The notes: generated by a model not told the origin, from the letters alone. A stretch of DNA of 64,000 bases from Fluctibacter halophilus (GCF_020687825.1 NZ_JAJEWP010000007.1:1-64000); one strand, 5' to 3'; positions 8,725 to 18,119 are shown, counted from the stretch's first letter. Numbers and translations: made by a program.

Positions 8725-9414
8725 TTAAGGGCGTGCACGCGGACCAAACAGCGCGGTGCCTAATCTCACCATGGTTGAGCCGGCTTTTATCGCCTGTTCC
8801 ATATCGCCGCTCATGCCCATCGACAGTGTATCAACCTGAGGATAGCTTGCCTTCAAGTCGGTAAACGCCTGGTGCATGTGGGCAAAGCTTTGCTGTAGTT
8901 GCTGTTCACTTTGTGCGGCGGCAGGAATGGTCATCAACCCTCGCAGGATGAGATTGGGCAGCGCATCGATGTCTGCCGCCAAAGCCGCTATCTCTGTGGG
9001 GGCGACACCACTTTTGCTGTCTTCGTCGTTAATGTTGACCTGGATCAGCACGTTCAAGGGCTTGAACGGACTGCGTTGTTCGCTGAGTCGTCGGGCAATC
9101 TTCACCCGATCGATGCTTTGCACCCAATCGAAATGCTCCGCCACCAGGCGAGTTTTGTTTGACTGTAATGGGCCGATGAAATGCCATTCAATGTCTTTAA
9201 AATCCTGAAGTTGCTGGACTTTTTCGACACCTTCCTGGACATAGTTTTCACCAAACTTTCGTTGTCCCGCCTCATACGCAAGAACAATATCGGATACCGG
9301 TTTGGTTTTGCTCACCGCTAGCAATTGTACTGAATTTGGCGCACGATGAGCATCTACAGCAGATTGCTGCAGGCTTAAGAGTGCGCTTTTAAGTCGTTCT
9401 GCTATTGTTTCCAT
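8725..9414 (-). CDS. yggS: PLP homeostasis protein YggS/PLPBP
   Basis: 229 residues. It is a PLP-binding protein of the alanine-racemase-like barrel fold, without known enzyme activity, and maintains pyridoxal phosphate and amino-acid balance. LLAVSKTKPVSDI carries the PLP-binding Lys; KFGENYVQEGVEK, WHFIGPLQSNK, LSMGMSGDMEQAI and VRLGTALFG are family signatures. I place the start at ATG 9414 (METIAERL). The frame stays open beyond it, but that part is antisense to pilT. It is divergent from pilT with only 30 bases between the two starts, so the promoters must overlap. Confidence 0.95.
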   Translation of the reverse strand: METIAERLKSALLSLQQSAVDAHRAPNSVQLLAVSKTKPVSDIVLAYEAGQRKFGENYVQEGVEKVQQLQDFKDIEWHFIGPLQSNKTRLVAEHFDWVQSIDRVKIARRLSEQRSPFKPLNVLIQVNINDEDSKSGVAPTEIAALAADIDALPNLILRGLMTIPAAAQSEQQLQQSFAHMHQAFTDLKASYPQVDTLSMGMSGDMEQAIKAGSTMVRLGTALFGPRARP

Positions 9415-9444
9415 TACGCTAATACATAGACGGAGAAAGTGGCT

Positions 9445-10488
9445 GTGGATATTACCGAACTTTTGGCCTTCAGTGTTAAAAACAAAGCCTCGGATTTGCA
9501 CTTGTCGGCCGGATTGCCACCGATCATTCGCGTTGACGGTGAGATGCGCCGACTCAACGTGGATTCCTTGGATCACAAACAGGTTCACGCGCTGGTGTAT
9601 GAAATCATGAATGACCAGCAACGTAAAGAGTACGAAGAAAACCTCGAAGTGGATTTCTCGTTCGAGGTTAAAGATCTGTCCCGCTTCCGGGTAAATGCTT
9701 TTGTGCAGAACCGCGGTGCTGCGGCGGTGCTGCGTACCATTCCCAGCGAAGTATTGACCCTTGACGATCTGGGTGCTCCTGCGATCTTCAAAGACATCAT
9801 CAATCAACCGACCGGGATCGTACTGGTAACCGGAGCCACCGGTTCGGGTAAGAGTACTACCCTGGCGGCGATGATTGACCATATCAATACCAACAAGCGT
9901 GAACACATCCTGACCATCGAAGACCCGATCGAATTCGTGCACGACAACAAGCTGTCGGTGATCAACCAGCGGGAAGTACACCGGGATACGCACAGTTTTA
10001 ACAATGCACTGCGTAGTGCATTACGTGAAGACCCCGATGTCATCCTGGTGGGTGAGCTTCGTGACCTCGAAACCATTCGCCTGGCGATATCGGCGGCAGA
10101 AACAGGCCATTTGGTGTTTGGCACCCTGCACACCAACTCGGCACCGAAAACCATTGACCGGATCATTGACGTGTTCCCGGCTGAGGAAAAGTCGATGGTG
10201 CGTTCGATGTTGTCAGAGTCCTTGCGGGCGGTTATTTCCCAGACGCTGTTGAAAAAGGTCGGCGGTGGTCGGATTGCTGCCCATGAAATCATGGTGGGTA
10301 TCCCGGCGATTCGAAACCTGATCCGTGAAGACAAGGTGCCGCAAATGTACTCCGTGATCCAGACCGGTCAGGCCCATGGCATGCAGACCATGGATCAGTG
10401 TTTGCAAAAACTGGTGGCCATGGGGGTTATTACTGCCCAGGATGCCGCTGCCAAGTCAATTGACAAGCAGCCCAAGCCTGGTTTTTAA
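9445..10488 (+). CDS. pilT: Type IV pilus retraction ATPase PilT
   Basis: 347 residues. It is a hexameric cytoplasmic ATPase that powers pilus retraction and twitching. Walker A (GATGSGKST), the Asp box TIEDPIEFVH, Walker B (DPDVILVGELRD) and the His box GHLVFGTLHTNSA are all visible. The retraction signature AIRNLIREDK near the C terminus separates it from extension ATPases. I prefer GTG 9445 (MDITELLAFS, as in Pseudomonas) over GTG 9439, because GGAG lies 9 bases before the former and only 3 before the latter. pilU follows after 9 bases. Confidence 0.97.
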   Translation: MDITELLAFSVKNKASDLHLSAGLPPIIRVDGEMRRLNVDSLDHKQVHALVYEIMNDQQRKEYEENLEVDFSFEVKDLSRFRVNAFVQNRGAAAVLRTIPSEVLTLDDLGAPAIFKDIINQPTGIVLVTGATGSGKSTTLAAMIDHINTNKREHILTIEDPIEFVHDNKLSVINQREVHRDTHSFNNALRSALREDPDVILVGELRDLETIRLAISAAETGHLVFGTLHTNSAPKTIDRIIDVFPAEEKSMVRSMLSESLRAVISQTLLKKVGGGRIAAHEIMVGIPAIRNLIREDKVPQMYSVIQTGQAHGMQTMDQCLQKLVAMGVITAQDAAAKSIDKQPKPGF

Positions 10489-10497
10489 GGAGGCATT

Positions 10498-11610
10498 ATG
10501 GACATCAACCCGTTTTTACAGAAGATGGCCGATGAAGGGGCCTCGGATTTGTTCATCACCGCCGGCTTTCCGGTCAGTGCCAAAATTAATGGCCAGATGA
10601 CGCCCATCAGCGAAGAATCACTGACGGATGAAATGGCGCTGGCATTGGTGCACAGCACCATGAATGAAAAGCAGCGCACGGAATTTGACGAAACCAAAGA
10701 GTGTAACTTTGCCATCGCCCGTGATCACATCGGTCGCTTCCGTTGCAGTGCCTTCTGGCAGCGCGATCAGGCCGGGATGGTTATCCGTCGGATTGTGACC
10801 CAGATCCCCAAAGTTGACAGCCTGGGACTGCCGTCCGTATTGAAAGACGTGATCATGTCCAAACGGGGCCTGGTATTGTTTGTGGGTGCCACCGGCACGG
10901 GTAAATCAACTTCTCTGGCGGCATTGATGGGCCATCGAAACCAGAATTCCCGTGGCCACATCCTGACCATTGAAGACCCGATTGAATTTGTCCATGAACA
11001 CGCCGGCTGTGTGGTCACCCAGCGGGAAGTGGGGATTGATACCCGGACCTTTGATGATGCGCTGAAAAGCTCTCTGCGTCAGGCTCCGGATGTGATTCTG
11101 ATTGGTGAGATCCGTTCGATGGAAACCATGGAATATGCCATGTCCTTTGCGGATACCGGTCACCTGTGTGTTGCCACCCTGCACGCCAACAACGCCAACC
11201 AGGCGATTGAACGGATCATGCACCTAGCACCGCCGGAGCAGCATGAAAAGCTGCGCTACGATCTGAGTCTTAACCTGCGCGCATTGGTGGCACAGCAACT
11301 GGTGCCGACCATTGATGGCAATGGCCGGGTGGCGGCAATCGAAATTTTGCTCAATTCACCGTTGGTCGCCGACATGATCCAGAAAGGCAATATCGGTGGC
11401 CTCAAAGAAGCGATGAAAAAGGGCAAAGAGGCGGGAATGCAAACCTTCGATATGGCGCTTTATGAGCATTATAAGAACGGCAAGATCAGTCTCGATCAGG
11501 CGCTGCACCATGCAGACTCGCCCAACGATCTGCGCCTGATGATCAAGCTGGATACCGATGAGGGCAGCAGCCTGGGCTCGTTGTCCAACGTCTCTATCGA
11601 TATGGACTGA
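10498..11610 (+). CDS. pilU: PilT-like ATPase PilU
   Basis: 370 residues, a paralogue of PilT that assists retraction and depends on it in other species. The start MDINPFLQKM and the body GASDLFITAGFPVSAKING are typical. Walker A is GATGTGKST, followed by TIEDPIEFVH and DVILIGEIRS. The C-terminal tail beyond the ATPase core is longer than in PilT, as expected for PilU. The ATG is preceded by TAAGGAGG at a good distance. The stop codon overlaps the start of the DUF2007 gene, implying translational coupling. Confidence 0.96.
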   Translation: MDINPFLQKMADEGASDLFITAGFPVSAKINGQMTPISEESLTDEMALALVHSTMNEKQRTEFDETKECNFAIARDHIGRFRCSAFWQRDQAGMVIRRIVTQIPKVDSLGLPSVLKDVIMSKRGLVLFVGATGTGKSTSLAALMGHRNQNSRGHILTIEDPIEFVHEHAGCVVTQREVGIDTRTFDDALKSSLRQAPDVILIGEIRSMETMEYAMSFADTGHLCVATLHANNANQAIERIMHLAPPEQHEKLRYDLSLNLRALVAQQLVPTIDGNGRVAAIEILLNSPLVADMIQKGNIGGLKEAMKKGKEAGMQTFDMALYEHYKNGKISLDQALHHADSPNDLRLMIKLDTDEGSSLGSLSNVSIDMD

Positions 11611-11927
11611 TGGTACATCTTTTTTCTCACCAGGATCCGTTTTTGATCCAGCAAGTGTGCGATGCCCTGGAAAGCCGGGGCATCCCGTTCTGGGTTAAGA
11701 ACCGCTATGCCGGTGGTGCCGTCGGTGAGCTGTCACCGCTGGATAGCTGGCCGGAAGTGTGGCTGACTGACGATGAGTGGTTACAGCGTGCTCAGCGGCT
11801 GGTGGACGATCTGAATACCGCGTCGCCACTGGCCCCTTGGGTCTGTGATGAATGTGGTGAAGAAAATGGCGGTGCGTTCGAGGTGTGCTGGCAATGTGCC
11901 CATGTCATCGGGGCTGACCCTTCCTGA
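11610..11927 (+). CDS. DUF2007 protein with C-terminal zinc ribbon
   Basis: 105 residues. Residues 1-70 (FSHQDPFLIQQVCDALESRG, PEVWLTDDEWLQRAQRLVDD) match the DUF2007 fold, a small ferredoxin-like domain proposed to bind a ligand or a PII-type partner. The tail carries CDEC and CWQC pairs, which would form a zinc ribbon. Its ATG shares one base with the pilU TGA, so it is translated with pilU. A role in pilus control is suggested only by position. Confidence 0.85.
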   Translation: MVHLFSHQDPFLIQQVCDALESRGIPFWVKNRYAGGAVGELSPLDSWPEVWLTDDEWLQRAQRLVDDLNTASPLAPWVCDECGEENGGAFEVCWQCAHVIGADPS

Positions 11928-11932
11928 GTCTG

Positions 11933-12358
11933 TCAGTCGTACAGAGTGTCCAGGTAGCTTTCAACGATTAAGCAGGCGGAAGCGCTGTCCACCAGGCCTT
12001 TTTGCAGCTTTTTGTAGCCGCCCATATCAAACAAACGGGCTTTTGCATCCACCGTGGTCAAGCGCTCATCGCAGGTTTCTACCGGTAGCCCCAGACGGCT
12101 GTGCAGACGATTAGCAAATTTGCGCGCTGCGTGAGTGAGGTGCTGGTCGCTGCCGTCCATGTTCAGCGGCAATCCCACTACGATGCGCTGAGGTTGCCAT
12201 TCAGACGCCAGTTGTTCGATGACTGTCCAGTCAGGAATACCGTCCCGAGCCTTGAGCGCTGGCAGAGGGGCTGCCGTGCCTGTGATGGCTTGTCCGACGG
12301 CCACGCCGATACTCTTCATGCCAAAGTCAAAACCCAGTACGGTCAGGTTGTTGTCCAT
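11933..12358 (-). CDS. ruvX: Holliday-junction resolvase-like / pre-16S rRNA nuclease RuvX
   Basis: 141 residues of the YqgF/RuvX RNase H-like family, implicated in trimming pre-16S rRNA. The start motif [14 protein letters not shown] carries the first catalytic Asp; [12 protein letters not shown] and [10 protein letters not shown] provide the remaining acidic site. I place the start at ATG 12358 (MDNNLTV), which overlaps the yqgE stop as TGATG, so the two are translationally coupled. The preceding open codons are inside yqgE and were discounted. It is convergent with the DUF2007 gene, with 5 bases between stops. Confidence 0.95.
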   Translation of the reverse strand: MDNNLTVLGFDFGMKSIGVAVGQAITGTAAPLPALKARDGIPDWTVIEQLASEWQPQRIVVGLPLNMDGSDQHLTHAARKFANRLHSRLGLPVETCDERLTTVDAKARLFDMGGYKKLQKGLVDSASACLIVESYLDTLYD

Positions 12359-12915
12359 CAGGCGTGACCTGCATCCGGGCCCAGTTGCCAGGTATCGATA
12401 CCGAGTTTGTGCACTGCGGCTTGCCATTTTTTATGGATCGGGACGTCAAACAGAATGTCGAGGTCTGCTTCAATGGTAAGCCAGGCGTTGTTTTGCAGTT
12501 CTTCTTCCAACTGACCGGCGGTCCATCCCGCATAGCCCAGTGTTACCAGTGATTTGTCCGGGGCTTTCTCGTTGCCCAATACCGACAGGATATCCCGCGA
12601 AGTGGTCACCATAATCTCGGGCGTCAGTGCTAGACTGGCGCTCCAACCCGGTTGAGTGGTGTGCAGAATGAAGCCTCGGTCGGTGTTCACCGGCCCACCG
12701 GCCAATACGATATTGTCGGCCTTTTCATCCAACACGATGGCGTCTTTGTCGGCCTGGTTGATCAGTTCTTTTAAGCTCATGCCCACGGGTTGATTGATCA
12801 CCAGTCCCATTGCACCGTTCTCGTTGTGCTCGCACAAATAGGTCACGGAGCGATTAAAAAACGGGTCTTCCATGCTGGGCATGGCAATCAGAAAGTGATT
12901 TTCTAAGCTTTGCAT
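12358..12915 (-). CDS. yqgE: YqgE/AlgH family protein
   Basis: 185 residues, full length for the family. Signatures are [18 protein letters not shown] at the N terminus, [34 protein letters not shown] and [18 protein letters not shown]. It is widely conserved, with an unresolved biochemical role; the Pseudomonas homologue AlgH was linked to alginate expression. It lies between gshB (9 bases upstream) and ruvX (overlapping), the conserved gshB-yqgE-ruvX order. Confidence 0.95.
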   Translation of the reverse strand: MQSLENHFLIAMPSMEDPFFNRSVTYLCEHNENGAMGLVINQPVGMSLKELINQADKDAIVLDEKADNIVLAGGPVNTDRGFILHTTQPGWSASLALTPEIMVTTSRDILSVLGNEKAPDKSLVTLGYAGWTAGQLEEELQNNAWLTIEADLDILFDVPIHKKWQAAVHKLGIDTWQLGPDAGHA

Positions 12916-12924
12916 GGTCCTGGT

Positions 12925-13887
12925 TTACTCCTGTCGGTTGGCGTGCAGTCGCTTTTCGATGGCATCCATCAGCATTGCACAGATGTTGACCGGGTAGGCG
13001 GCTTCAAGTTCCTGTACACAGGTTGGACTGGTGACATTGATTTCGGTGACCTTATCGCCAATCACGTCCAGCCCCACAAACAACAGGCCTTTTTCTTTCA
13101 GTGTCGGGGCAATTTCGCGGGCAATGGCAAGGTCGCTGTCGCTCAGCGGTTGCGGACGCCCGGTACCGCCTGCGGCCAGATTGCCGCGGGTCTCCGTGCC
13201 GGTGGGTAGGCGGGCGAGGGCATACGGCACCACCTCGCCATCGACAATCAGTATCCGCTTGTCGCCGTCTTTAATGGCCGGCTGGTACTGCTGTACCATG
13301 GCATATTGTTGCCCTCTGGCGGTCAGGGTTTCGATCACCACGCCGAGGTTATTGGCGTCTTCCTTAACCCGGAAGATGGATGTGCCACCCATGCCATCAA
13401 GGGGTTTACAGATGATGTCTTTGTGTTGCTGATGAAACGCCCTGATCAAGTCATCACGGCGGGTGACGAGGGTCGGCGGGATTAAATCCGGGAACCAGGA
13501 GGTAAACAGTTTCTCATTAAAATCGCGCAGACTCTGGGCCTTGTTGACCACCAGCGTGCCAGCTTGTTCCGCCAGCTCAAACATCTGGGTCGCATACAAA
13601 AACTCGCCATCGAAGGGGGGATCCTTACGCATCAGTAAGACATCCAACTCAGCCAGGCTGCGTTCTTCGGCATCGTCTAGGTCAAACCAGTGTTCGGCGT
13701 CCCGCTGCACCGACAACGGACGCATCCGTGCCATGGGTTGGCCATTGTTCAGATACAGGTCGGCCATTTCCATGTACATCAGCTGATAGCCACGATGCTG
13801 GGCCTCCAGCAGCATTGCAAAACTGGTGTCTTTTTTGATGTTGATGTCCCGGATTGGGTCCATCACGATGCCTAAAGTAATCTTCAA
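12925..13887 (-). CDS. gshB: Glutathione synthetase
   Basis: 320 residues, close to the usual 316. It joins gamma-glutamylcysteine and glycine with ATP, the second step of glutathione synthesis. The ATP-grasp fold is evident from LGIVMDPIRDINIKKDTSF, MRKDPPFD, KPLDGMGGTSIF, NLAAGGTGRPQPL and INVTSPTCVQELE. I place the start at TTG 13887 (reading MKITLGIVMDPI), because AAGGAC lies 7 bases upstream and family members begin there. The longer frame to 13929 has no ribosome site. It heads the gshB-yqgE-ruvX operon. Confidence 0.96.
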   Translation of the reverse strand: MKITLGIVMDPIRDINIKKDTSFAMLLEAQHRGYQLMYMEMADLYLNNGQPMARMRPLSVQRDAEHWFDLDDAEERSLAELDVLLMRKDPPFDGEFLYATQMFELAEQAGTLVVNKAQSLRDFNEKLFTSWFPDLIPPTLVTRRDDLIRAFHQQHKDIICKPLDGMGGTSIFRVKEDANNLGVVIETLTARGQQYAMVQQYQPAIKDGDKRILIVDGEVVPYALARLPTGTETRGNLAAGGTGRPQPLSDSDLAIAREIAPTLKEKGLLFVGLDVIGDKVTEINVTSPTCVQELEAAYPVNICAMLMDAIEKRLHANRQE

Positions 13888-14026
13888 TGCGGCAGTCCTT
13901 GTGTAATCGATACAGGGTGATATCCCCAATCAGTATACAAGGTAAGTGGTGGTGGTTTGACACTTTTCAAGGCAAGTGCGCCCCATGCTGCGACGAAAAA
14001 GGCGTCTTAGGAAACGTTTGATTCCG

Positions 14027-15031
14027 CTAACGGTTCAATCGATTGAGCAACATGGCGCGCAAGGTTCTGGCCTGGCGTTCGTCCATGTCACCCAGCGGGC
14101 CGAGCAGGTGGTCAGGCAGATGTGCAGTGGCCAGATCGTTGTCAGCAAAAATGTAATAGTCAAACAGTGCCAGCCAGCTTTGTCGTTGTGAGGCTGGCAG
14201 TTGGCGCAAACTTAACAACGCATGTTCCAAAGCCGCCATCGGCTGGCCAAGATAAGCGGGTTCGTCCCGCCACCAGTAGTTGATCAGCCCATTGACGGTG
14301 CTCAACCCTTCCACATGGTGCCACCACATTGACGGTACATACAGCGCATCTCCGGGCGATAAGTCGGCAATCAGACCGTGCTTGAGGGCCTCTTCAAAGC
14401 GCGGGAATCGCTCAAGATCCGGAGCGTGAAAATCCACCAGACTGATGGTTTGGCCTGCAGGCGTCAGGTGCACCGGGCCGGGATACAAATTGGCAATTTG
14501 TTCGGGCGGAAACAGGGTGAAGCGTCGTTGCCCTGCTACGCAACAGGCAAGGTTGCTGGGCGCATCAAAATGACAGGCGATGCGAGATTGATTACCCAGC
14601 CACAGGCTGACCAGAGGATTGGTTGTTGTCAGTGCCACATCATTGTTGTCACGAATGCCAGGTAAGCAGCTGTCCAGTGTCGTCGAACCGACATAAAAAT
14701 GGGCCGGTTCATCTTCTTCAGGTGCCCGGCCCAACCGTTCCAAGACATCGGTAAAAGGCAAAGAGACGGAGTTGAAATTGAATCCGCTCATGTCGTCATT
14801 GTAGAAATAGCGTCCTTGCATACTGGCGTCACCACCAAATGCCTTGACCATTTTGCCGACATCGAAACGGCGCAGGTAGTCAAGCAATGCCGCATCACTG
14901 TCTCGGGCCGCACTGACCATCGGCCAGTCTGCCACCAACTGCTCGAGGACTACCGGGCCGGACTGTTGTTGTAACACTGACAGTAACGCCTGAGGATCGT
15001 CGAGAGAGATGCGCGGAACGGGTTGAGGCAT
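14027..15031 (-). CDS. JmjC/cupin-8 type 2-oxoglutarate-Fe(II) oxygenase-like protein
   Basis: 334 residues. After an N-terminal helical part, RIACHFDAPSNLACCVAGQ supplies the HxD iron ligands, and GDALYVPSMWWHHVE supplies the distal His; FTLFPPEQIANLYPG is the usual linking segment. Such cupin-like proteins often accompany TonB-receptor sugar loci in Alteromonadales, Xanthomonads and Caulobacter. Their substrates are unknown, and protein or peptide hydroxylation is the favoured guess. It is divergent from the sugar porter at 15245. The MalR-type operator found elsewhere in this locus was not seen upstream of it. Confidence 0.85.
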   Translation of the reverse strand: MPQPVPRISLDDPQALLSVLQQQSGPVVLEQLVADWPMVSAARDSDAALLDYLRRFDVGKMVKAFGGDASMQGRYFYNDDMSGFNFNSVSLPFTDVLERLGRAPEEDEPAHFYVGSTTLDSCLPGIRDNNDVALTTTNPLVSLWLGNQSRIACHFDAPSNLACCVAGQRRFTLFPPEQIANLYPGPVHLTPAGQTISLVDFHAPDLERFPRFEEALKHGLIADLSPGDALYVPSMWWHHVEGLSTVNGLINYWWRDEPAYLGQPMAALEHALLSLRQLPASQRQSWLALFDYYIFADNDLATAHLPDHLLGPLGDMDERQARTLRAMLLNRLNR

Positions 15032-15244
15032 GGTGCTAATCCTGTCACTGTAAAGGGCTGAACATGGTCATTTGTGTCGCGATTGTGGCAATTTAACGTG
15101 TGCAGCCGCATTCGTATTCATGTCGGCAACACTGGTGATCAATATCGACAAGGGCTAGATTAGCATGGAGTTGTGATCTGTTCACGAGCTGCAGCCGAAC
15201 GCGCTTGTTGCCTTGGCACGCTGATCTTTTTAAGGAGAACCATT

Positions 15245-16642
15245 TTGCAATCGAATCAGGAAAACCTCGGATTGATCGTTCTGATCAGCTGTGTCGCCAC
15301 CATCGGTGGTTTTTTGTTTGGCTTTGACAGCGGCGTAATCAATGGCACTGTCGACGGTCTGCAACAAGCATTCGGATCGGACAGCATCGGTACCGGATTT
15401 AACGTCGCCAGCATGCTGTTAGGTTGTGCGGTCGGAGCGTTCATGGCCGGTCGATTAGCGGATTGGTATGGCCGTAAGACCTTGCTGATCGTTACTGCGA
15501 TGTTGTTCATTATCAGTGCATGGGGTTCGGGCGCCGCAGATACGTCATTTGGTTTTGTGGTGTATCGGATCCTGGGCGGTCTGGCGGTAGGGGCCGCGTC
15601 GGTCATGGCGCCGGCCTACATCAGCGAGATAGCCCCCGCGCGGATCCGGGGGACGCTGGCAACCGTGCAACAGATTGCCATCATTGGGGGCTTGTTCTGT
15701 GCGTTTGTGAGCAATTATCTGTTGGCCAACACGGCGGGGGTGTCGACGGCCGAATTCTGGTTGGGCTTTGAAGCCTGGCGCTGGATGTTCTGGATGGAAC
15801 TGGTGCCGGCAGTGATTTTTCTGCTGGCGTTGATTGGGATCCCGGAAAGTCCCCGTTACCTGATGATCAAAAAGCGCCGCCAGGACGCCATGGCAGTGTT
15901 GCACCGACTGTACGGTGAGGCCGATGCCACACGCAAAATTGAGGACATTGAAGACTCGCTGGCAGACGACCATCAACCCACCTTTGCCGATTTGCTGGAC
16001 CGCAACAGCGGCAAAGTCCGCAAGATTGTGTGGGTGGGGATAGGGCTGGCCACTTTTCAACAACTGGTCGGTATCAATGTGGTGTTTTACTACGGCGCGG
16101 TGCTGTGGCAGGCAGTCGGGTTTTCCGAAGGCGATGCATTGTTGATCAACGTGATCAGTGGTGCCGTGAGTATCGCCGCGTGTTTAATCACCCTGTACCT
16201 GATTGATAAGGTGGGACGTAAACCTTTCCTGATGTTGGGCTCTGTCGGTATGTCAATTACGCTGGGTTTGATGGTGGTGGCATTTCTCAGTGCTGATCTG
16301 GATGCAGCAGGTAAATTGCAGCTTGGGGATATGGGGCCGTTGGCGCTGGTGGCGGCGAATGCCTATGTGTTTTTCTTTAACATGTCATGGGGACCGGTGA
16401 TGTGGGTGATGTTGGGAGAGATGTTCCCCAATCAGATCCGGGGATCAGGATTGGCCGTCAGCGGTCTGTTCCAGTGGGGCGCAAATTTTGCCATCACCAT
16501 GACCTTCCCGATCATGCTGGGCGGCATTGGTCTGGCGGGAGCCTATGGTTTTTATACCGTTTGTGCGGTGTTGTCGATTGGTTTCGTCGGCCTGTTGGTG
16601 CATGAAACCAAAGGCAAGGAATTGGAGGAGATGGAAGGTTAG
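15245..16642 (+). CDS. Sugar porter family MFS transporter
   Basis: 465 residues, twelve membrane helices. It is a proton-coupled or facilitative hexose/pentose carrier of the XylE/GalP/GLUT class. The signatures are GFDSGVINGT in helix 1, GRLADWYGRKT, the PESPRYLMIKKRR segment before the central loop, QQLVGINVVFYYG in helix 7 and LIDKVGRKP. I place the start at TTG 15245 (MQSNQENLG), with AAGGAG 7 bases upstream; the longer frame starting at 15173 lacks such a site. In this locus it plausibly handles glucose released from maltose, but its specificity is inferred. Confidence 0.92.
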   Translation: MQSNQENLGLIVLISCVATIGGFLFGFDSGVINGTVDGLQQAFGSDSIGTGFNVASMLLGCAVGAFMAGRLADWYGRKTLLIVTAMLFIISAWGSGAADTSFGFVVYRILGGLAVGAASVMAPAYISEIAPARIRGTLATVQQIAIIGGLFCAFVSNYLLANTAGVSTAEFWLGFEAWRWMFWMELVPAVIFLLALIGIPESPRYLMIKKRRQDAMAVLHRLYGEADATRKIEDIEDSLADDHQPTFADLLDRNSGKVRKIVWVGIGLATFQQLVGINVVFYYGAVLWQAVGFSEGDALLINVISGAVSIAACLITLYLIDKVGRKPFLMLGSVGMSITLGLMVVAFLSADLDAAGKLQLGDMGPLALVAANAYVFFFNMSWGPVMWVMLGEMFPNQIRGSGLAVSGLFQWGANFAITMTFPIMLGGIGLAGAYGFYTVCAVLSIGFVGLLVHETKGKELEEMEG

Positions 16643-16685
16643 CGCGGTGAGTCCTGAATGGCGTCACTACGCACTCGCATCGTAA

Positions 16686-16708
16686 CGCCCGGCAGTATTT
16701 GCCGGGCG
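16686..16708. terminator. Hairpin between convergent transporter genes
   Basis: CGCCCGGCA / TGCCGGGCG is a 9-bp G+C-rich stem with a 5-base loop. It sits between the stops of the two convergent transporter genes. No T tract follows on either strand, so termination strength is uncertain. Confidence 0.45.
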
Positions 16709-16722
16709 CAGTCGTTCCACGT

Positions 16723-17991
16723 TCAGGACACTGCGGCAGCTGACGGCGATTGTTCACGCAATACGCCGCGGCGAAAAGCGACCAACAATACTCCCAGCAA
16801 CCCCATGGGGAGCAGCATAAACAGAAACGCGGTATGGCCATCGGCGTACTCGAAAATCATGCCGGTGATGATGCTGCCAAGTGTGCCCCCCAGTGCTGAA
16901 AAGATAACGATCAACCCGGTCATGGCGGCTTGCTGTTGCTGCTTCAGTGCGCTGAGTACGACAGAATTGATGGCCGGATAAATCGGTGCCATAAACAATC
17001 CGATGGCCGGTAATACGAAGGCTGCCATCGGCACATCCTGCCAACCTTTAACACTGCCCACCTGTTGGCTGGGTTCAAGCAACGGCATGACGACCAGCAG
17101 CAGTACTGCCATGACAGTCAGACACACCAGCAACAGTGGAAACCAGCTTATCCAGCGCAGCACAGCACCGGCGCTTAGCCTGCCAATTGCAAGGCAGGCG
17201 GCAAACACACTGGTGATCTGCACACTGATGTTGGCGGGTAGGCCCAGCACTTCATTGTTAAACGTGGGTAGCCAGGTGCCCAGTCCCTGTTCAATCAGCA
17301 CATACAGAAACGCACACAGCACAAAGGTGACCACAAACGGCAAGGTGGCCAGTTTCAGCATGTCGACAAAGCCACCTTCGGCATTGTCGCTTGTCTGTTG
17401 AGTGCGAATATCCGGCATACTGGTGAGAATAAAGATCAGATTAAGGCCACATGCCAGCGCCAATACCCAGTAGACATTCAACCAACTCAACGACGCCGGG
17501 GTGTGCTGATCAATAAAGGCGCCGAACAGCCAGTAGCCCGCCAGCACCCCGAGCATGAAGCAACCCTCCAGCACATTCATGTTGGCGGCGTGTTTGTCGG
17601 CACCGGTATTCACATACGACAACAACGAGTACACCGACACTTTTACCAGCGCGAAACTCACACCGACGGTCAGAAATAACACCTTGGTCATCCAGAAGCT
17701 ACTGAGCAATGGCATTGCTACGCAAGCGGTTGCGACCAACACCATGGCCAGTACCAATGCCCGCCGGTAGCCCCAACGGGGAAGGTAGGCCGCAAACAGG
17801 AATGACACGACGGCAATTGGGATGTCTTTAAACCCTTCCAATACGCTTGCCTGTGGCTTGCTGACATCAAAGGACAGAATGCTCTGCAAAATGACACTGC
17901 CGACACTGTTGAGCAAAACCGCAAAGATCAGATAGGTGCTGACCAGAAGCAGCAGCAGACGAGGGCCATTGATGTGAGTGTGTTTTGTCAT
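16723..17991 (-). CDS. MFS transporter, probable maltose/oligosaccharide permease
   Basis: 422 residues, about twelve membrane helices, distantly like FucP-type sugar:proton symporters. Segments include LLNSVGSVILQSIL, VLEGFKDIPIAVVSFLFAAYLPRWGYRRA and FMAPIYPAINSVVLSAL. I place the start at ATG 17991 (MTKHTHINGP); the frame extends 52 codons further into the regulatory region but lacks membrane character there. It is divergent from the GH65 phosphorylase gene and shares with it the LacI-type operator at 18058-18071. In related organisms a transporter in this position (MalT) imports maltose. That specificity is inference from context. Confidence 0.88.
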   Translation of the reverse strand: MTKHTHINGPRLLLLLVSTYLIFAVLLNSVGSVILQSILSFDVSKPQASVLEGFKDIPIAVVSFLFAAYLPRWGYRRALVLAMVLVATACVAMPLLSSFWMTKVLFLTVGVSFALVKVSVYSLLSYVNTGADKHAANMNVLEGCFMLGVLAGYWLFGAFIDQHTPASLSWLNVYWVLALACGLNLIFILTSMPDIRTQQTSDNAEGGFVDMLKLATLPFVVTFVLCAFLYVLIEQGLGTWLPTFNNEVLGLPANISVQITSVFAACLAIGRLSAGAVLRWISWFPLLLVCLTVMAVLLLVVMPLLEPSQQVGSVKGWQDVPMAAFVLPAIGLFMAPIYPAINSVVLSALKQQQQAAMTGLIVIFSALGGTLGSIITGMIFEYADGHTAFLFMLLPMGLLGVLLVAFRRGVLREQSPSAAAVS

Positions 17992-18057
17992 AGGGCGCCA
18001 AATGCTTGATGTTGATGAAATGTTAATGGAGGGCAGTGTACACCACAAATTTTGTTT

Positions 18058-18071
18058 TGCAAACGATTGCA
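18058..18071. promoter_or_regulatory. LacI-type operator between MFS and GH65 genes
   Basis: TGCAAACGATTGCA, a near-perfect palindrome centred on CG. It matches the two sites before the TonB receptor and lies 49 bases before the phosphorylase start and 67 before the divergent MFS start, so one site could control both. Confidence 0.8.
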
Positions 18072-18119
18072 TAAGTTGTATGATGCCGACATTGTTACTG
18101 CCAAATGGGGAGAGATTCT

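Noticed and set aside
9415-9993. Long N-terminal extension of yggS
   Set aside because: Entirely antisense to pilT, which is certain; YggS proteins begin at METIAERL-like sequences.
15245-15258. Half-site TGCAATCG near the sugar porter start as a fourth MalR operator
   Set aside because: Only one arm matches (TGCAATCGAATCAG), and it lies in the first codons of the gene rather than in a promoter.
15545-16063. Antisense frame of 172 codons in the sugar porter gene
   Set aside because: Shadow of a clear MFS gene; composition is that of reversed membrane-protein codons.
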